Assembly: GCF_002005105.1 (NCBI RefSeq)
Contig: NZ_MSCV01000020.1
Span: forward strand, 42,229-106,228
Origin: Methylocaldum sp. 14B
GTDB taxonomy: Bacteria; Pseudomonadota; Gammaproteobacteria; Methylococcales; Methylococcaceae
Direction of reading: 5' to 3'
Length of the DNA stretch: 64,000 nt
The stretch's first letter is position 1. Every line of letters begins with the position of its first letter. This document shows positions 1-8,734 of this stretch, piece by piece. The notes beneath the pieces are model-generated. The model saw nothing but the letters and a program-made list of their open reading frames with translations. It had not been told where the DNA came from and did not search any database. The position numbers were made by a program, and so were the translations under genes.

Positions 1-29
1 GTGGAAAGGAATGTCCACAGCCGCCGGAG

Positions 30-404
30 TTAAAGCGTCCCGCCGAAGGCCGCCCAGTCCCGGTCGTTCTCCCAAAGCTTGATCGTCATCTTTACGCCGT
101 GCAGCGTCACCCGATCTCTGAGCCGTTCCCAGAAGATGCGGGCAAAGCGTTCGAGGCTGGGGTTGAGGCCGCGAAAAGGTTCGAGATCGTTGAGTACGCG
201 GTCCTTGAACTCTCCGATCAGCGCCATGGTCGCCTGCTCCAGATCCACGATGTCGATCAGATAGCCGTGTCGGTCGAGCTGTTCGCCCTCGATCAGTACT
301 TCCGCCTTGTAGTGGTGGCTGTGCTCATGATTCTCGGCGCCCCAGTCTCCGCCGATCAGGAAATGGCGGGCGATGAAGTCGCGGGTGATGGCTAGCTGGT
401 ACAT
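30..404 (-). CDS. 6-pyruvoyl-tetrahydropterin synthase / QueD-like protein
   Basis: A 124-residue protein of the PTPS/6-carboxytetrahydropterin synthase family, whose members act on dihydroneopterin triphosphate in pterin or deazapurine synthesis. The zinc-binding region is recognisable at the N-terminus (ARHFL near residue 13, then HEHSHHY near residue 27), and a C-terminal Glu appears in the IKLWEND segment. Length is normal for a single PTPS domain. The start is the Met opening MYQLAITRDF. It is the last visible gene of a minus-strand set with a dehydrogenase 17 bp upstream and a GTP cyclohydrolase II fusion beyond, so a pterin-like product is likely. I do not see the CxxxH catalytic arrangement of classical QueD; a Cys is absent from the N-terminal motif, so the reaction may differ from queuosine synthesis. 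Confidence 0.8.
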   Translation of the reverse strand: MYQLAITRDFIARHFLIGGDWGAENHEHSHHYKAEVLIEGEQLDRHGYLIDIVDLEQATMALIGEFKDRVLNDLEPFRGLNPSLERFARIFWERLRDRVTLHGVKMTIKLWENDRDWAAFGGTL

Positions 405-421
405 CGCGGTTCCTCGGATCG

Positions 422-1447
422 TCAGGTGTACTCGAAAATCGGCTGCAACACCCCAGCCCGCTTGCTGTCGACCAGCTCGAAGGCTTCCTGGCAGGCACTG
501 GGCGCAAAATGATGGGTGATCAAACGTTCCGCGCGGATTTCGGCCAGCCACTCCCAGGCGAGGTCGAGCCGCCGCTTCTTGCTCCAACGTCCGCAAAGGC
601 GCGGGTCGATCGTGCTCACCTGGCTCGAAACCAACCGGATGCGCCGCCGGTGAAAATGGCCGCCGAGATCGAGCGGCGCCTCGCTTTGGCCGTACCATGA
701 ACCGATCACGATACGGCCGGCGAAACCGGTCAGTTCGATGGCCTGGTTCAGAGCGGTCTGATTTCCCGAGACTTCGATGGCGGCATCCAGCCCGTCGGCG
801 CCGTCGTAGAAAAGACACTCTTTAAGCGCCGCGACTTCGCGTTTGACGGCCGGGTTGATGGCCAGGGCCGCGCCCATCTCGGTGGATTTTTGTCGGCGGA
901 ACGCGAGAGGATCGGCCGTGATCAGTTCTCCGAGCGGAAATCGGCCGAGGACGGCGGTGGTGAGCAGTCCGACGATGCCCTGCCCGAAAACCATGATCCG
1001 CTCTCCGGGCAGCGGCGCCGCATCGAACACCAGATTCAGCGCCGATTCCATATTGGCGAGAAACAGTGCGCGCTCCGCCGGAACGCCCTCCGGCAGGACC
1101 AGGCAATCCTTCTTATCGACGACGGCGTAGTTTTGGTGGGGGTGGTAGGCGAAGACCCGGCGGCCCAGCCAGTCCCGGTCTTCGTCCGCTCCCACGGCGG
1201 CGACTTCCCCGACCAGGGCATAACCGTACCGGAACGGATAGCTGAAGTTTCCTTGCAGACTGCCGATGCTCGTGTCCCGAGGCAGATCCTCGGGCACCTC
1301 GCCCCGGAAGATCAGGGATTCGGTGCCAGGGCTGATGGCCGAGCACAGGGCTTTGATCAGTAATTCTCCGGTCCGTGGGGCGGGCAGATCGATTTCCTGC
1401 ACCGCCACCGATTTGGGGGCTACATGACAAACGGCTTGTACTCGCAT
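422..1447 (-). CDS. zinc-binding alcohol dehydrogenase-like oxidoreductase (MDR superfamily)
   Basis: A 341-residue medium-chain dehydrogenase/reductase. The N-terminal GroES-like part runs through SAISPGTESL and YALVGEVAAVG; the nucleotide-binding Rossmann part contains VFGQGIVGLLT near residue 160. The usual catalytic zinc ligands (GHE motif) are not obvious, so it may be a zinc-free member. The start Met (MRVQAV) overlaps the stop of the upstream GTP cyclohydrolase fusion by one base (TGATG), strong evidence for translational coupling. Position between that fusion and a PTPS-like gene suggests it oxidises or reduces a pterin-type or side-chain intermediate. The substrate is unknown; the pathway assignment is inference from context. 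Confidence 0.85.
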   Translation of the reverse strand: MRVQAVCHVAPKSVAVQEIDLPAPRTGELLIKALCSAISPGTESLIFRGEVPEDLPRDTSIGSLQGNFSYPFRYGYALVGEVAAVGADEDRDWLGRRVFAYHPHQNYAVVDKKDCLVLPEGVPAERALFLANMESALNLVFDAAPLPGERIMVFGQGIVGLLTTAVLGRFPLGELITADPLAFRRQKSTEMGAALAINPAVKREVAALKECLFYDGADGLDAAIEVSGNQTALNQAIELTGFAGRIVIGSWYGQSEAPLDLGGHFHRRRIRLVSSQVSTIDPRLCGRWSKKRRLDLAWEWLAEIRAERLITHHFAPSACQEAFELVDSKRAGVLQPIFEYT

Positions 1448-2760
1448 CAGACGTATCCGACCGGGCCGAAGGCGATGATGTCGGAACCCAGGACATGGTA
1501 CTGGCAGTCCGTGATGCTTAAAGGGGCTTGCTCGCCGGAGCGGCACAGATCGTCGATGGCTTTGAGCCCGCCTATGATTTTTGGTGTTATTGTAATCACG
1601 CAGTAGTTCACTAAATGATGTTTGAGAAAGGTGCCGATGATCTTCGATCCCCCCTCGACCATGAGGGTGCGGATACCGATTTGGCGCAGTTTCGTCAGGG
1701 TTTCTTTCAAGTCGACGCAGCCGTCCTCGCTTGCTCCCACCACGAGAATTTTCGCGCCGGCCGAGAGCAGCGCCTCGCGCTTGGCCGGGTCCGATTCGCC
1801 GGTGGTCACGATGACGGGCGGCTTTTTCGACTGCTTCAGAACGCGGCAGTCCGGCGGCGTCCGCAGGTTGCTGTCGAGAATGACCGGCTGCGGATCTTCG
1901 CCTTCATAGTAACGGACGTTGAGCTGGGGATCGTCGCTGAGGATGGTGTTGACCCCGACCAGCAGCGCGTCGTGGTGCGCTCTCAGGAAATGGGTGAGCG
2001 TCAGCGACTGCCTCGAACTCAGGGCATAGGGAACCTGGCTGTCGACGGCGATGCTGCCGTCGACGCTTTGGGCATAGGTCAGGGTGACGAAAGGGCCGCT
2101 TTCCGCCGGGGCATGGGCCAGCGACAGCTGGTCTATCAACGGCTCGATGAATGCGAATTCGCGGTGGAACGGCGTGCTTTCCCGGAATGTCAGCAAATGG
2201 GCCAGCTTTTCGGCCTTGGAACGCAGATAGCCGGCATTGTCGTCATGATGGCCGACCTCGATGGGAATGCGCGCCTCGACCTCGATCCCGTATTCGGTGA
2301 GTTCGTCGACTTTACGGGGGTTGTTGGTGATGAGCCGGATCGAGCGAACGCCCAAATCCTTGAGCATCAGCGCGGCGACGCCGTAATTCCGTTCGTCAGG
2401 CTGATGGCCGAGGCTGATATTGGCCTCCACCGTGTCGAGGCCGCGGTCCTGGAGATTATAGGCTTCCAGCTTTTTGCGGAGGCCTATGCCGCGTCCTTCC
2501 TGACGCAGATAAAGCAGTACGCCGCAGCGGGAGCGTCCGAGATATTGAAGGGTGTGTTTGAGCTGATCCCCGCAGTCGCAGCGCCGAGAGCCGAAGACGT
2601 CGCCGGTCAGGCATTCCGAATGGACCCGGACGGGGACGCCGCTCTCACCGTTTACGTCCGATTTCACCAAGGCAAGGTGGTCCTTGCCGTGCTCGGTGTA
2701 AAGATAAAGGGTGAATTCGCCGTAGCCGGTCGGAATTCGAGTCTTGACGAGGTTCTTCAC
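1447..2760 (-). CDS. GTP cyclohydrolase II fused to RibD-type reductase domain
   Basis: A 437-residue two-domain protein. Residues about 5-200 are GTP cyclohydrolase II: the zinc site HSECLTGD..CDCGDQ, the RQEGRGIGL loop, DTVEAN and TNNPRKV are all intact, so GTP opening to a diaminopyrimidine ribose phosphate is expected. Residues about 215-437 match the RibD C-terminal reductase (TLTYAQSVDGSIA, LLVGVNTILSDDP, VEGGSKI). The deaminase domain of RibD is missing. A GTG start (VKNLVKTRIPTG) is chosen because it matches where GCHII proteins begin; the frame stays open upstream but that stretch looks non-coding. In ordinary riboflavin synthesis RibA pairs with RibB or stands alone, so this fusion in a PTPS/dehydrogenase cluster points to a specialised pterin-like pathway (inference). 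Confidence 0.88.
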   Translation of the reverse strand: MKNLVKTRIPTGYGEFTLYLYTEHGKDHLALVKSDVNGESGVPVRVHSECLTGDVFGSRRCDCGDQLKHTLQYLGRSRCGVLLYLRQEGRGIGLRKKLEAYNLQDRGLDTVEANISLGHQPDERNYGVAALMLKDLGVRSIRLITNNPRKVDELTEYGIEVEARIPIEVGHHDDNAGYLRSKAEKLAHLLTFRESTPFHREFAFIEPLIDQLSLAHAPAESGPFVTLTYAQSVDGSIAVDSQVPYALSSRQSLTLTHFLRAHHDALLVGVNTILSDDPQLNVRYYEGEDPQPVILDSNLRTPPDCRVLKQSKKPPVIVTTGESDPAKREALLSAGAKILVVGASEDGCVDLKETLTKLRQIGIRTLMVEGGSKIIGTFLKHHLVNYCVITITPKIIGGLKAIDDLCRSGEQAPLSITDCQYHVLGSDIIAFGPVGYV

Positions 2761-2972
2761 TACAGGTTTTTTGGGGTTTCGCGGTAAAAAAGGCAAACAG
2801 TATAAACACCAATATTGCCGAGTCGATACCGAATAAGTTGTGTGTGCCGGGTTCGGTCGTTCTGTCCGGAAAATGCCGCTGCACCGACGGAGCCCGGCTT
2901 GTGCCGAACAAGCCGAGACCGCCCCGCCGGCCACGCCACAGCCGGACCGGGAACGCAAACGCCAGTATATCG

Positions 2973-3410
2973 TTATTTCTTCCCATAATCCGGGATTAGG
3001 CCGACGGCATCGATTCCCGCAATCGCGCAACTTTCGTCGAGATCGGACAAGTCGCCGCTGATTCCGACCGCGCCAACGATCCGATTGTCCGCCGAGCGGA
3101 TCAGCACACCGCCTGGCACCGGCATGAGCCGGCCATCCGCCACTTCGGTCAAGGCCGTCATGAAATGGGGACGTTCTTTCGCCATTTTACCCAATTCGCG
3201 CGAGGATACGCCCATCCCTATGGCTCCCCAGGCTTTGGCCAAGGCGATGGAACCTCGCATGAAAGATGCGCCGTCCTGCCGCTGCATCGTCTTCAAGTGA
3301 CCGCCTTCGTCCAAAACGGCCACTGCCAGCGGTGCCAATCCTAAGTCCCGCGCTTTTCTGAATGCGCCGTCGATAATGGCATTGGCGATATCGAGTGTCA
3401 GAGTGCTCAT
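2973..3410 (-). CDS. GlcG/HbpS-type heme-binding-like protein
   Basis: A 145-residue protein of the GlcG/HbpS (DUF336) fold, small alpha/beta proteins of which some bind heme or haem degradation products and others sit beside glycolate or C1 oxidation genes. Recognisable blocks are LAVAVLDEGGHLKTMQRQDG, the central SIALAKAWGAIGMG, and PVPGGVLIRS followed by GAVGISG. Length matches the single-domain family. The start Met (MSTLTLDIAN) was chosen because the frame upstream has no family similarity. It is separated from the GTP cyclohydrolase fusion by 212 bp and is probably its own unit. The exact ligand cannot be read from the sequence. Confidence 0.85.
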   Translation of the reverse strand: MSTLTLDIANAIIDGAFRKARDLGLAPLAVAVLDEGGHLKTMQRQDGASFMRGSIALAKAWGAIGMGVSSRELGKMAKERPHFMTALTEVADGRLMPVPGGVLIRSADNRIVGAVGISGDLSDLDESCAIAGIDAVGLIPDYGKK

Positions 3411-3619
3411 GGGTTTTCCTTGTTGTATCAAATAAACGCCGGATCTTGGTAATGCCGAGGAGCGGTTGCCGTTCCGCGTCGCCCTCGTCAGAACAATTTT
3501 ATCCGTCTTTTCCGACATGTCATTCCGCGCGGGATATGTTCGCTTCCTTCGACTCCCATGAAATGGCATCAGTCGTCCCGTCGCAGAATTCGGGCAAGTA
3601 CGAAATCTGACCTGCTTGC

Positions 3620-4738
3620 TTAAGCCGCGGGTCCCCCCGGCATCATTCCGCAGGGTTTCAATACTGCCTGCCAGGCGCGGGTGTGGCGTTGCAGTGCGGC
3701 GTTGAAGCGATGCCACAGGCCTTGCTCGGTTGCCGGGTCGAGCGTCGCGGCGTAATAGCTGTCGAATGCTGGCGGGATTTCGGCCCTTTGGCTTTCTTTC
3801 AAATGCCTCACGCTTTCGATCAATGGCGATGCGGTTTGATGAAGCCGGCTGATGTAGGATTGCACTTCGCCGGCGTAAAACTTGACGAATACATTGAACA
3901 GATACTCGGCCCGCCGGGTTTTTTTGCCCATGGGACACATTCGCCCGGTCGATGCGGTTTGTTCCAGAAGCAGCCCGACCCGGTCCAGATAAAACCCGCT
4001 AAGGCTCAGGGCGCGTACGATTTTGCCGCCGGTCTTATCGGTTTGAAGTTCGAAATAGTGCTGTTCGAATTCGCTTGGAGGTATCGAAGGCGCTTCCTCG
4101 AGTTTCGCGCCCAGCGAAGCGAGATACCGAATCGGCCTTTCGAAGCGGGCCACGGAAATCTTTTCGCTCCGCAGAAGCGGGGCGGTTGCCGTATCCATGA
4201 AGACGCGGAATTCCTTGGCCGCGAAGGTCGCGTTCCAGAATGCCTTGGGTAAATTGTCGGCTTTCGCTTGCCGGAGGGACTCTATCTTGCGGCCGAATTC
4301 CGGGTCTTCGCCCGGTCCTCCAAGTCTCGCTTCGCACTCGGAGAGTTTCCGAAACAGATTCAGCTCGTAAAGGAAGCGGCCGCTTTCCCGCTGTACTCGT
4401 CCGAGAGAGCTGTTCCGCGCGCTGATTTCGCCGACCAGCCCGCATCGGGTCATTTCGAGATAAGTGATGACGCCGATTCGGATATCATCGATCGGGAGCA
4501 CGATGTCCCGTAGCCGCGGATAAGGCGGCACGGCGGGCGGTGCAATAGCTTCGTCGATGTCGACCTCGGTCACGTTCGCGAGGCGGTCGAGGTAATTCTC
4601 GAACATGGCTTCCGGCGAATCGCCGGAGCAGCCGGGCAATCCCAGTGCGAGAACGATGACGAAAAAACCGATGAAAGATGCTCTAAGACTACGCGCGGGG
4701 TTCGATTTCACGGCGCCCGAGCCGACGATGATCTCCAT
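3620..4738 (-). CDS. DUF3080 family lipoprotein
   Basis: A 372-residue protein with a lipoprotein signal (hydrophobic FIGFFVIVLALGLPGC, lipobox Cys at residue 37) followed by FENYLDRLANVTEVD, the hallmark opening of the gammaproteobacterial DUF3080 family. The mature part is mostly helical with no enzymatic motif visible. It should be anchored in the inner or outer membrane facing the periplasm; its role is unknown in the family. It is divergent from the membrane protein gene at 4759, with only 20 bp between start codons, so the two promoters must overlap the 5' ends of the genes or share regulation. Confidence 0.8.
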   Translation of the reverse strand: MEIIVGSGAVKSNPARSLRASFIGFFVIVLALGLPGCSGDSPEAMFENYLDRLANVTEVDIDEAIAPPAVPPYPRLRDIVLPIDDIRIGVITYLEMTRCGLVGEISARNSSLGRVQRESGRFLYELNLFRKLSECEARLGGPGEDPEFGRKIESLRQAKADNLPKAFWNATFAAKEFRVFMDTATAPLLRSEKISVARFERPIRYLASLGAKLEEAPSIPPSEFEQHYFELQTDKTGGKIVRALSLSGFYLDRVGLLLEQTASTGRMCPMGKKTRRAEYLFNVFVKFYAGEVQSYISRLHQTASPLIESVRHLKESQRAEIPPAFDSYYAATLDPATEQGLWHRFNAALQRHTRAWQAVLKPCGMMPGGPAA

Positions 4739-4758
4739 ATAAATAAGGCATCAAAGTA

Positions 4759-5694
4759 GTGAAACAAGTTCTCCTGAAATCGGGGGCGTGGCTCAATCGC
4801 CGGAGCGTGCGCTTTATCATGATGCTGGCGGTCTTGACCTTCATTTTCGCCAAGATAGACCGCTCCGCGCTGATAACTCAACTCAGCCGCTGCGATCCCG
4901 CCATGGGTGTCGCGATCGTCGGAATCTTCCTGCTCTCGATAGCCGTGTTTGCGCTGCGCTGGTGGTATATCAGCCGTGCCTTGGGAATCTGTGCGCCTTT
5001 CAAGGACTTCATCCGTGTCCTCTGGATCAGCCAAAGCGTCAGCGAGTGCGGACCGCCGCTGGTGGTCGGCGAACTCGCGCGGTTTCAATTGATGCGGGGC
5101 AGCGCCGAAACCTGGCAGCTCATTATCGGCCAGGTCATAGACCGGTTCTCCGGCAAGATCGTCCTGCTGCTCATGGTGCTTGGATTGACGCCGGTTTACC
5201 TTGGGTTGTACAGCGAATTTCCCGGATTTCAGATCGGCTTGTTCGCCCTGATCCTGATCGCTGCGGTGAGCGTCGCCGTGCTCGTCTTCCGAAGATTCTG
5301 GCCGATGGCGCGGCTGCATGCCGGCGTCGTGCTCGCCATTTGCAATCCGCTGCGCTCGCCTCGACACTACGGGTTGTCCGTGCTGATCCAGCTACTGCTG
5401 GCCGCGAATTTCGCCTTGGCGGCCGTCGGGCTCGGCATTTCCGGCGACGCTCTGACTGTGCTCATGCTCGGGCCGCTGTTATTGCTGGGCGTCAGTTCGC
5501 TGCCGGGGCTGGTTTCCGACTGGGGCAAGCGGGAGGCGGCCGCGGTGTTCTTGCTCGCTCCCGCCGGATTGACGCCCGAGCAAAGCCTCGCCGTATCCCT
5601 GATCTTCGGTGCCCTGCATCTATTGACGGCCTTGCCGGGAGCACTCTTGCTTCTGCTGGTGCGGCGTCGAGCAACGGTTTCCGTTACCGAGTAA
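4759..5694 (+). CDS. LPG synthase-like (UPF0104/YbhN-type) integral membrane protein
   Basis: A 311-residue polytopic membrane protein resembling the transmembrane part of lysylphosphatidylglycerol synthase (UPF0104). Typical features are the first helix followed by FAKIDRSALITQL, the ALRWWYISRALG segment, and SECGPPLVVGELARFQLM, where family members have a conserved PGG/GE region facing the membrane. About seven or eight hydrophobic segments are visible. A GTG start is used; no strong ribosome binding site precedes it. Family members are involved in lipid or glycan precursor handling, but the catalytic domain of true LPG synthases is absent, so the substrate is unknown. Confidence 0.75.
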   Translation: MKQVLLKSGAWLNRRSVRFIMMLAVLTFIFAKIDRSALITQLSRCDPAMGVAIVGIFLLSIAVFALRWWYISRALGICAPFKDFIRVLWISQSVSECGPPLVVGELARFQLMRGSAETWQLIIGQVIDRFSGKIVLLLMVLGLTPVYLGLYSEFPGFQIGLFALILIAAVSVAVLVFRRFWPMARLHAGVVLAICNPLRSPRHYGLSVLIQLLLAANFALAAVGLGISGDALTVLMLGPLLLLGVSSLPGLVSDWGKREAAAVFLLAPAGLTPEQSLAVSLIFGALHLLTALPGALLLLLVRRRATVSVTE

Positions 5695-5905
5695 ATAGCG
5701 CGCTCAAGTTCGGGAAGCATGGTTTCCCGAAGACTACCGATTAGGAACCGATCCATGACCGCGAGACGGCGTAGCATTCACATCGGAAGTTTGCGGCAAG
5801 AGAAATGTCCCAACGCTCCGGTCGGGAAGTTTTCCCGTTGCTTGCTGATGAAAAGCCTGTGATATCCTGCGGCCAATACAATCCTGGACATCGGTCCGAC
5901 CCAAG

Positions 5906-6538
5906 GTGTTTCTTCGCCGAAGTGCGCAATTCGTTTTCGCCGTCTGCCTGATGGCCGTCGCTCCGTCCTTGGCCTTGGCGGCGCCATCTCAGCCCACTAA
6001 CGGGCCAGGGGCGAGTTCGTCCGAGCCGTCGGCATCGCTGGACGCGGCGGAAGCGAAGCTTCAGACGCTTTCCGAGCTCGACCAGCGATTGAACGGCATC
6101 TTGTCCGACGCTGTTTCCGCATTGAAGCAAGGGATCGAAAATGGCCCTCCTTTCCTTCTCGAAGAGCGCCGCGATCGGCTCGATAGGCTGGAAAAACTGA
6201 TCCGCGATCCTGCCGCGTCCGCGGCTGAGAAATATCGGCGCGTTCAGGAAGCCTACCGGGTCGAGCTCGACTATGCGAGGAGCGTCGAAGCTTACCGGGC
6301 TGTGCTCCGGACGGGGAACGACGAACGCCTGGTGGATTTCCTAAGCATCGGTCGCCTGGCGCTCTACTACCAGACCCTGGATGGGCACGAATCGGGCATC
6401 TGGCGCAACGACCTGCGGCGCTGGCAGCGACTGTCCGGCGAGGAGAACGAAGCCATCGCCCGCGGGCTACGCACGGCGCGCAAGCTGGAACCCCCGCACC
6501 TGATGGTGCTGCCGCTGCCGGGGCCCAAGTCACCGTGA
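5906..6538 (+). CDS. DUF3450-like periplasmic coiled-coil protein of a TonB system
   Basis: A 210-residue exported protein with a signal peptide (VFAVCLMAVAPSLALAAP, cleavage near residue 26), then a coiled-coil stretch and the DUF3450 signature PFLLEERRDRLDRLEKL, VDFLSIGRLALYYQTLDG and GLRTARK. DUF3450 proteins are regularly the first gene of TonB operons that encode a long TtpC-type subunit, and this one is too. The N-terminal coiled coil is shorter than is usual for the family. A GTG start is used. Its stop overlaps the next start (GTGA), which supports one operon through tonB. It probably contacts the energising complex in the periplasm (inference from family context). Confidence 0.78.
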   Translation: MFLRRSAQFVFAVCLMAVAPSLALAAPSQPTNGPGASSSEPSASLDAAEAKLQTLSELDQRLNGILSDAVSALKQGIENGPPFLLEERRDRLDRLEKLIRDPAASAAEKYRRVQEAYRVELDYARSVEAYRAVLRTGNDERLVDFLSIGRLALYYQTLDGHESGIWRNDLRRWQRLSGEENEAIARGLRTARKLEPPHLMVLPLPGPKSP

Positions 6539-7767
6539 GGCCGCTTTGCGTGCTCCGCGTCCTGGGAATTGCGGCCGCCTGTGCGGTGTTCGGGGTTTTT
6601 CTTCCGTCCGCCCTGGCCGCACTCGAGGCGAAAGCCGAACAGCCGGCCCCGCCGTCGGAAGTGGAGGCTGAACTGACGACGGTGCTGGCGGCCAAGGAGG
6701 AATTGTTCTTAAGCATCCGCGAGAGCGCCGCGAATCTCAAGCCCTATTATGTGCAGCAGGTTCTGGCGGGCGATCCTTCGCACCAACGGGAACTGATCGA
6801 CCGGCTCGCCGATAGCCGCCATATGCCGAACGCCCACGAACTGACGCAGCTGTTCGCCAGCTTGCAGAACCAGCTCGACGCCCTGGGCAGCATCGCAAGC
6901 TTCCGGGCTCCGGTTTACGCACCGAGCGGGCAGGCAGCCGAGAAAGAAGTGCTTCGTCTGGGAGGATTCAGCTTCCTCTCCGAAGGACGTTACCTGGTTT
7001 ATTCACCCGAGGTCGACCGCTTGATCGAACTGCCCAGGCAGCCGGCCCCGAACCTCCTCGATTTGGCTCGGGAGTATGCCCGCGTGGAGGCGCCGTCGCT
7101 GGCGCCGGTGGCCATCGATCCCTCGGCTGGGCAAACCTTGCAGTTGTTGGTGCAGGTTCCGACTCTGCGCGAACGCATAGCCCAGGGAGGCGTCGTCGGC
7201 TACCTGATCCTGGTGCTTGCGGGCGTTGCCTATGCACTTGCCGCCTACCGCTTCGTCGAGCTGACGCGGATCGGGCAGCGTATCCGAAACCAGCTACAGT
7301 CGTCGCGACCCCGGCTCGACAACCCTCTGGGTCGGGTGCTCGCGCGGCTCGAACAAGCGAACACGAACGAGGAGGAGGTCCTGTACCTGACCGTGGAAGA
7401 GGCATTGACCGGCGAACAGGCACACTTGGAGCGGGCTCTGCCTTTCCTGAAATTGGTGGCCGCCATTGCGCCGATGCTGGGCTTGCTCGGCACGGTGACC
7501 GGCATGATCAAGACCTTCCAGGCGATCGCCCTGCATGGCTCGGGCGACCCGAAATTGATGTCGGGCGGGATTTCGGAGGCCTTGGTCACTACCGTGGAGG
7601 GGCTGGTTACCGCCATTCCGATCCTGCTGTTGCACAGCCTGCTGCTGGGGAAGAGCCAGACCCTCGCCGCCTTGCTCGATGCGCATGCCTCGGCTGCGCT
7701 CGCGGCTCGCCTCGAACGGCGGAATGCCCCGGCGGATGGGGACATTCCGCCGAAGAACAGGGTCTAA
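6535..7767 (+). CDS. TtpC-like MotA/TolQ/ExbB proton channel protein with periplasmic extension
   Basis: A 410-residue protein combining a signal-like N-terminus and a periplasmic domain (residues about 25-215) with a MotA/TolQ/ExbB channel domain at the C-terminus (FLKLVAAIAPMLGLLGTVTGMI and TVEGLVTAIPILLLHSLLL). This architecture matches TtpC, the extra component of Vibrio-type TonB2 systems, which works with a second ExbB, ExbD and TonB. The GTG start overlaps the stop of the DUF3450-like gene. The channel helices contain the Thr and small residues expected for proton passage. Confidence 0.85.
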   Translation: MRPLCVLRVLGIAAACAVFGVFLPSALAALEAKAEQPAPPSEVEAELTTVLAAKEELFLSIRESAANLKPYYVQQVLAGDPSHQRELIDRLADSRHMPNAHELTQLFASLQNQLDALGSIASFRAPVYAPSGQAAEKEVLRLGGFSFLSEGRYLVYSPEVDRLIELPRQPAPNLLDLAREYARVEAPSLAPVAIDPSAGQTLQLLVQVPTLRERIAQGGVVGYLILVLAGVAYALAAYRFVELTRIGQRIRNQLQSSRPRLDNPLGRVLARLEQANTNEEEVLYLTVEEALTGEQAHLERALPFLKLVAAIAPMLGLLGTVTGMIKTFQAIALHGSGDPKLMSGGISEALVTTVEGLVTAIPILLLHSLLLGKSQTLAALLDAHASAALAARLERRNAPADGDIPPKNRV

Positions 7768-7790
7768 TTCGCCCACGAAGAGGAGGCACG

Positions 7791-8303
7791 ATGGGCAGCC
7801 GGGTGTTCGAAACTTTCTTGAGCTTTCTTCATAAATCCGAGCAGCACGTCGAAGATCTGATGGATTTGGGCGGCCCGGTGATGTGGCCGTTGCTGGCCGT
7901 CTCCCTGCTGCTGTGGACCTTGGTCTTGGAGCGCTACTGGTTCTTTCTCCGCACATTGCCCAGGTTCTTGGAGCGACGTGTGCCGCTTGTGCGTTCCCCC
8001 GCCGCGGTGATCGAGATGAAAATTGCCCTGCGCCGCCATCTGCGCCTGATCAAGACCCTTTCCGGCATTCTGCCGATGTTGGGCCTCTTGGGCACGGTGA
8101 CCGGCATCATCGAAACCTTCGACCTGATCCGCGTATTCGGCAGTGCGGAAACGCGCATCGTCGCGCGAGGCGTCTCCCAGGCGCTGATCACGACGCTGGC
8201 GGGCCTGGTGATGGGACTTTTCGGCGTAGGGGTCGGCTACAACCTCAACCGCCGCGCTAGGGCCTTCGAGCGCCGCTATGCCGACCGTTTGCGGCAGCCA
8301 TGA
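7791..8303 (+). CDS. exbB: ExbB-type proton channel subunit
   Basis: A 170-residue MotA/TolQ/ExbB family protein with three membrane segments: about residues 25-48, then LIKTLSGILPMLGLLGTVTGIIETF and ALITTLAGLVMGLFGVGVGYN. These are the conserved helices that form the proton channel around ExbD. The start has a good Shine-Dalgarno (AGAGGAGG about 10 bases upstream). Its stop overlaps the ATG of exbD (ATGA). With the TtpC-like protein, ExbD and TonB it should use the proton gradient to energise outer-membrane receptors, none of which are encoded nearby. Confidence 0.9.
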   Translation: MGSRVFETFLSFLHKSEQHVEDLMDLGGPVMWPLLAVSLLLWTLVLERYWFFLRTLPRFLERRVPLVRSPAAVIEMKIALRRHLRLIKTLSGILPMLGLLGTVTGIIETFDLIRVFGSAETRIVARGVSQALITTLAGLVMGLFGVGVGYNLNRRARAFERRYADRLRQP

Positions 8304-8734
8304 GAAAACGCAGCCTGTTCACGCGCCGCACCGACGGCGGCGACGAAAGCGCCGATGCGATCAACCTGACGCCGCTCATCGATATGGTGTTCATCCTGCT
8401 GATCTTTTTTCTGGTGACGACCTCCTTTATCCGCGAGTCGGCGGTGGCGGTTCAGCGTCCCAAGGCCGCAACGGCGGTGCCGCAGCAGAATGCGGCGGTG
8501 ATCATCACCATCACCGCCGACGAACAAATCTGGCTGCACGATGCTTCCATCGACATACGCCTGTTGCGCGCCCGGCTCGAACAACTGGGCCTCGCCAATC
8601 CGGCCCAAGCCGCCATCATTCTGGCAGACGCCCATACCAGCACCGGCTTGCTGGTCAAAGTGATGGATCAGCTGCGCCTCGCCGGTTTCGTCAACATTTC
8701 GGTCGCGGCCAGTACGGCTCCAGACACGCCATGA
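8300..8734 (+). CDS. exbD: ExbD-type biopolymer transport protein
   Basis: A 144-residue single-span protein. The transmembrane segment INLTPLIDMVFILLIFFLVT carries the conserved Asp needed for proton translocation, followed by a periplasmic domain ending in the typical LLVKVMDQLRLAGFVNISVA. It overlaps exbB at its start and tonB at its end by four bases each, so the three are translated together. Length and topology are standard. Confidence 0.92.
   Translation: MRKRSLFTRRTDGGDESADAINLTPLIDMVFILLIFFLVTTSFIRESAVAVQRPKAATAVPQQNAAVIITITADEQIWLHDASIDIRLLRARLEQLGLANPAQAAIILADAHTSTGLLVKVMDQLRLAGFVNISVAASTAPDTP

Noticed and set aside
1615..2787. Long plus-strand open frame opposite the GTP cyclohydrolase fusion
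   Set aside because: Antisense to a gene with clear motifs; its translation has no family signature and results from high GC.
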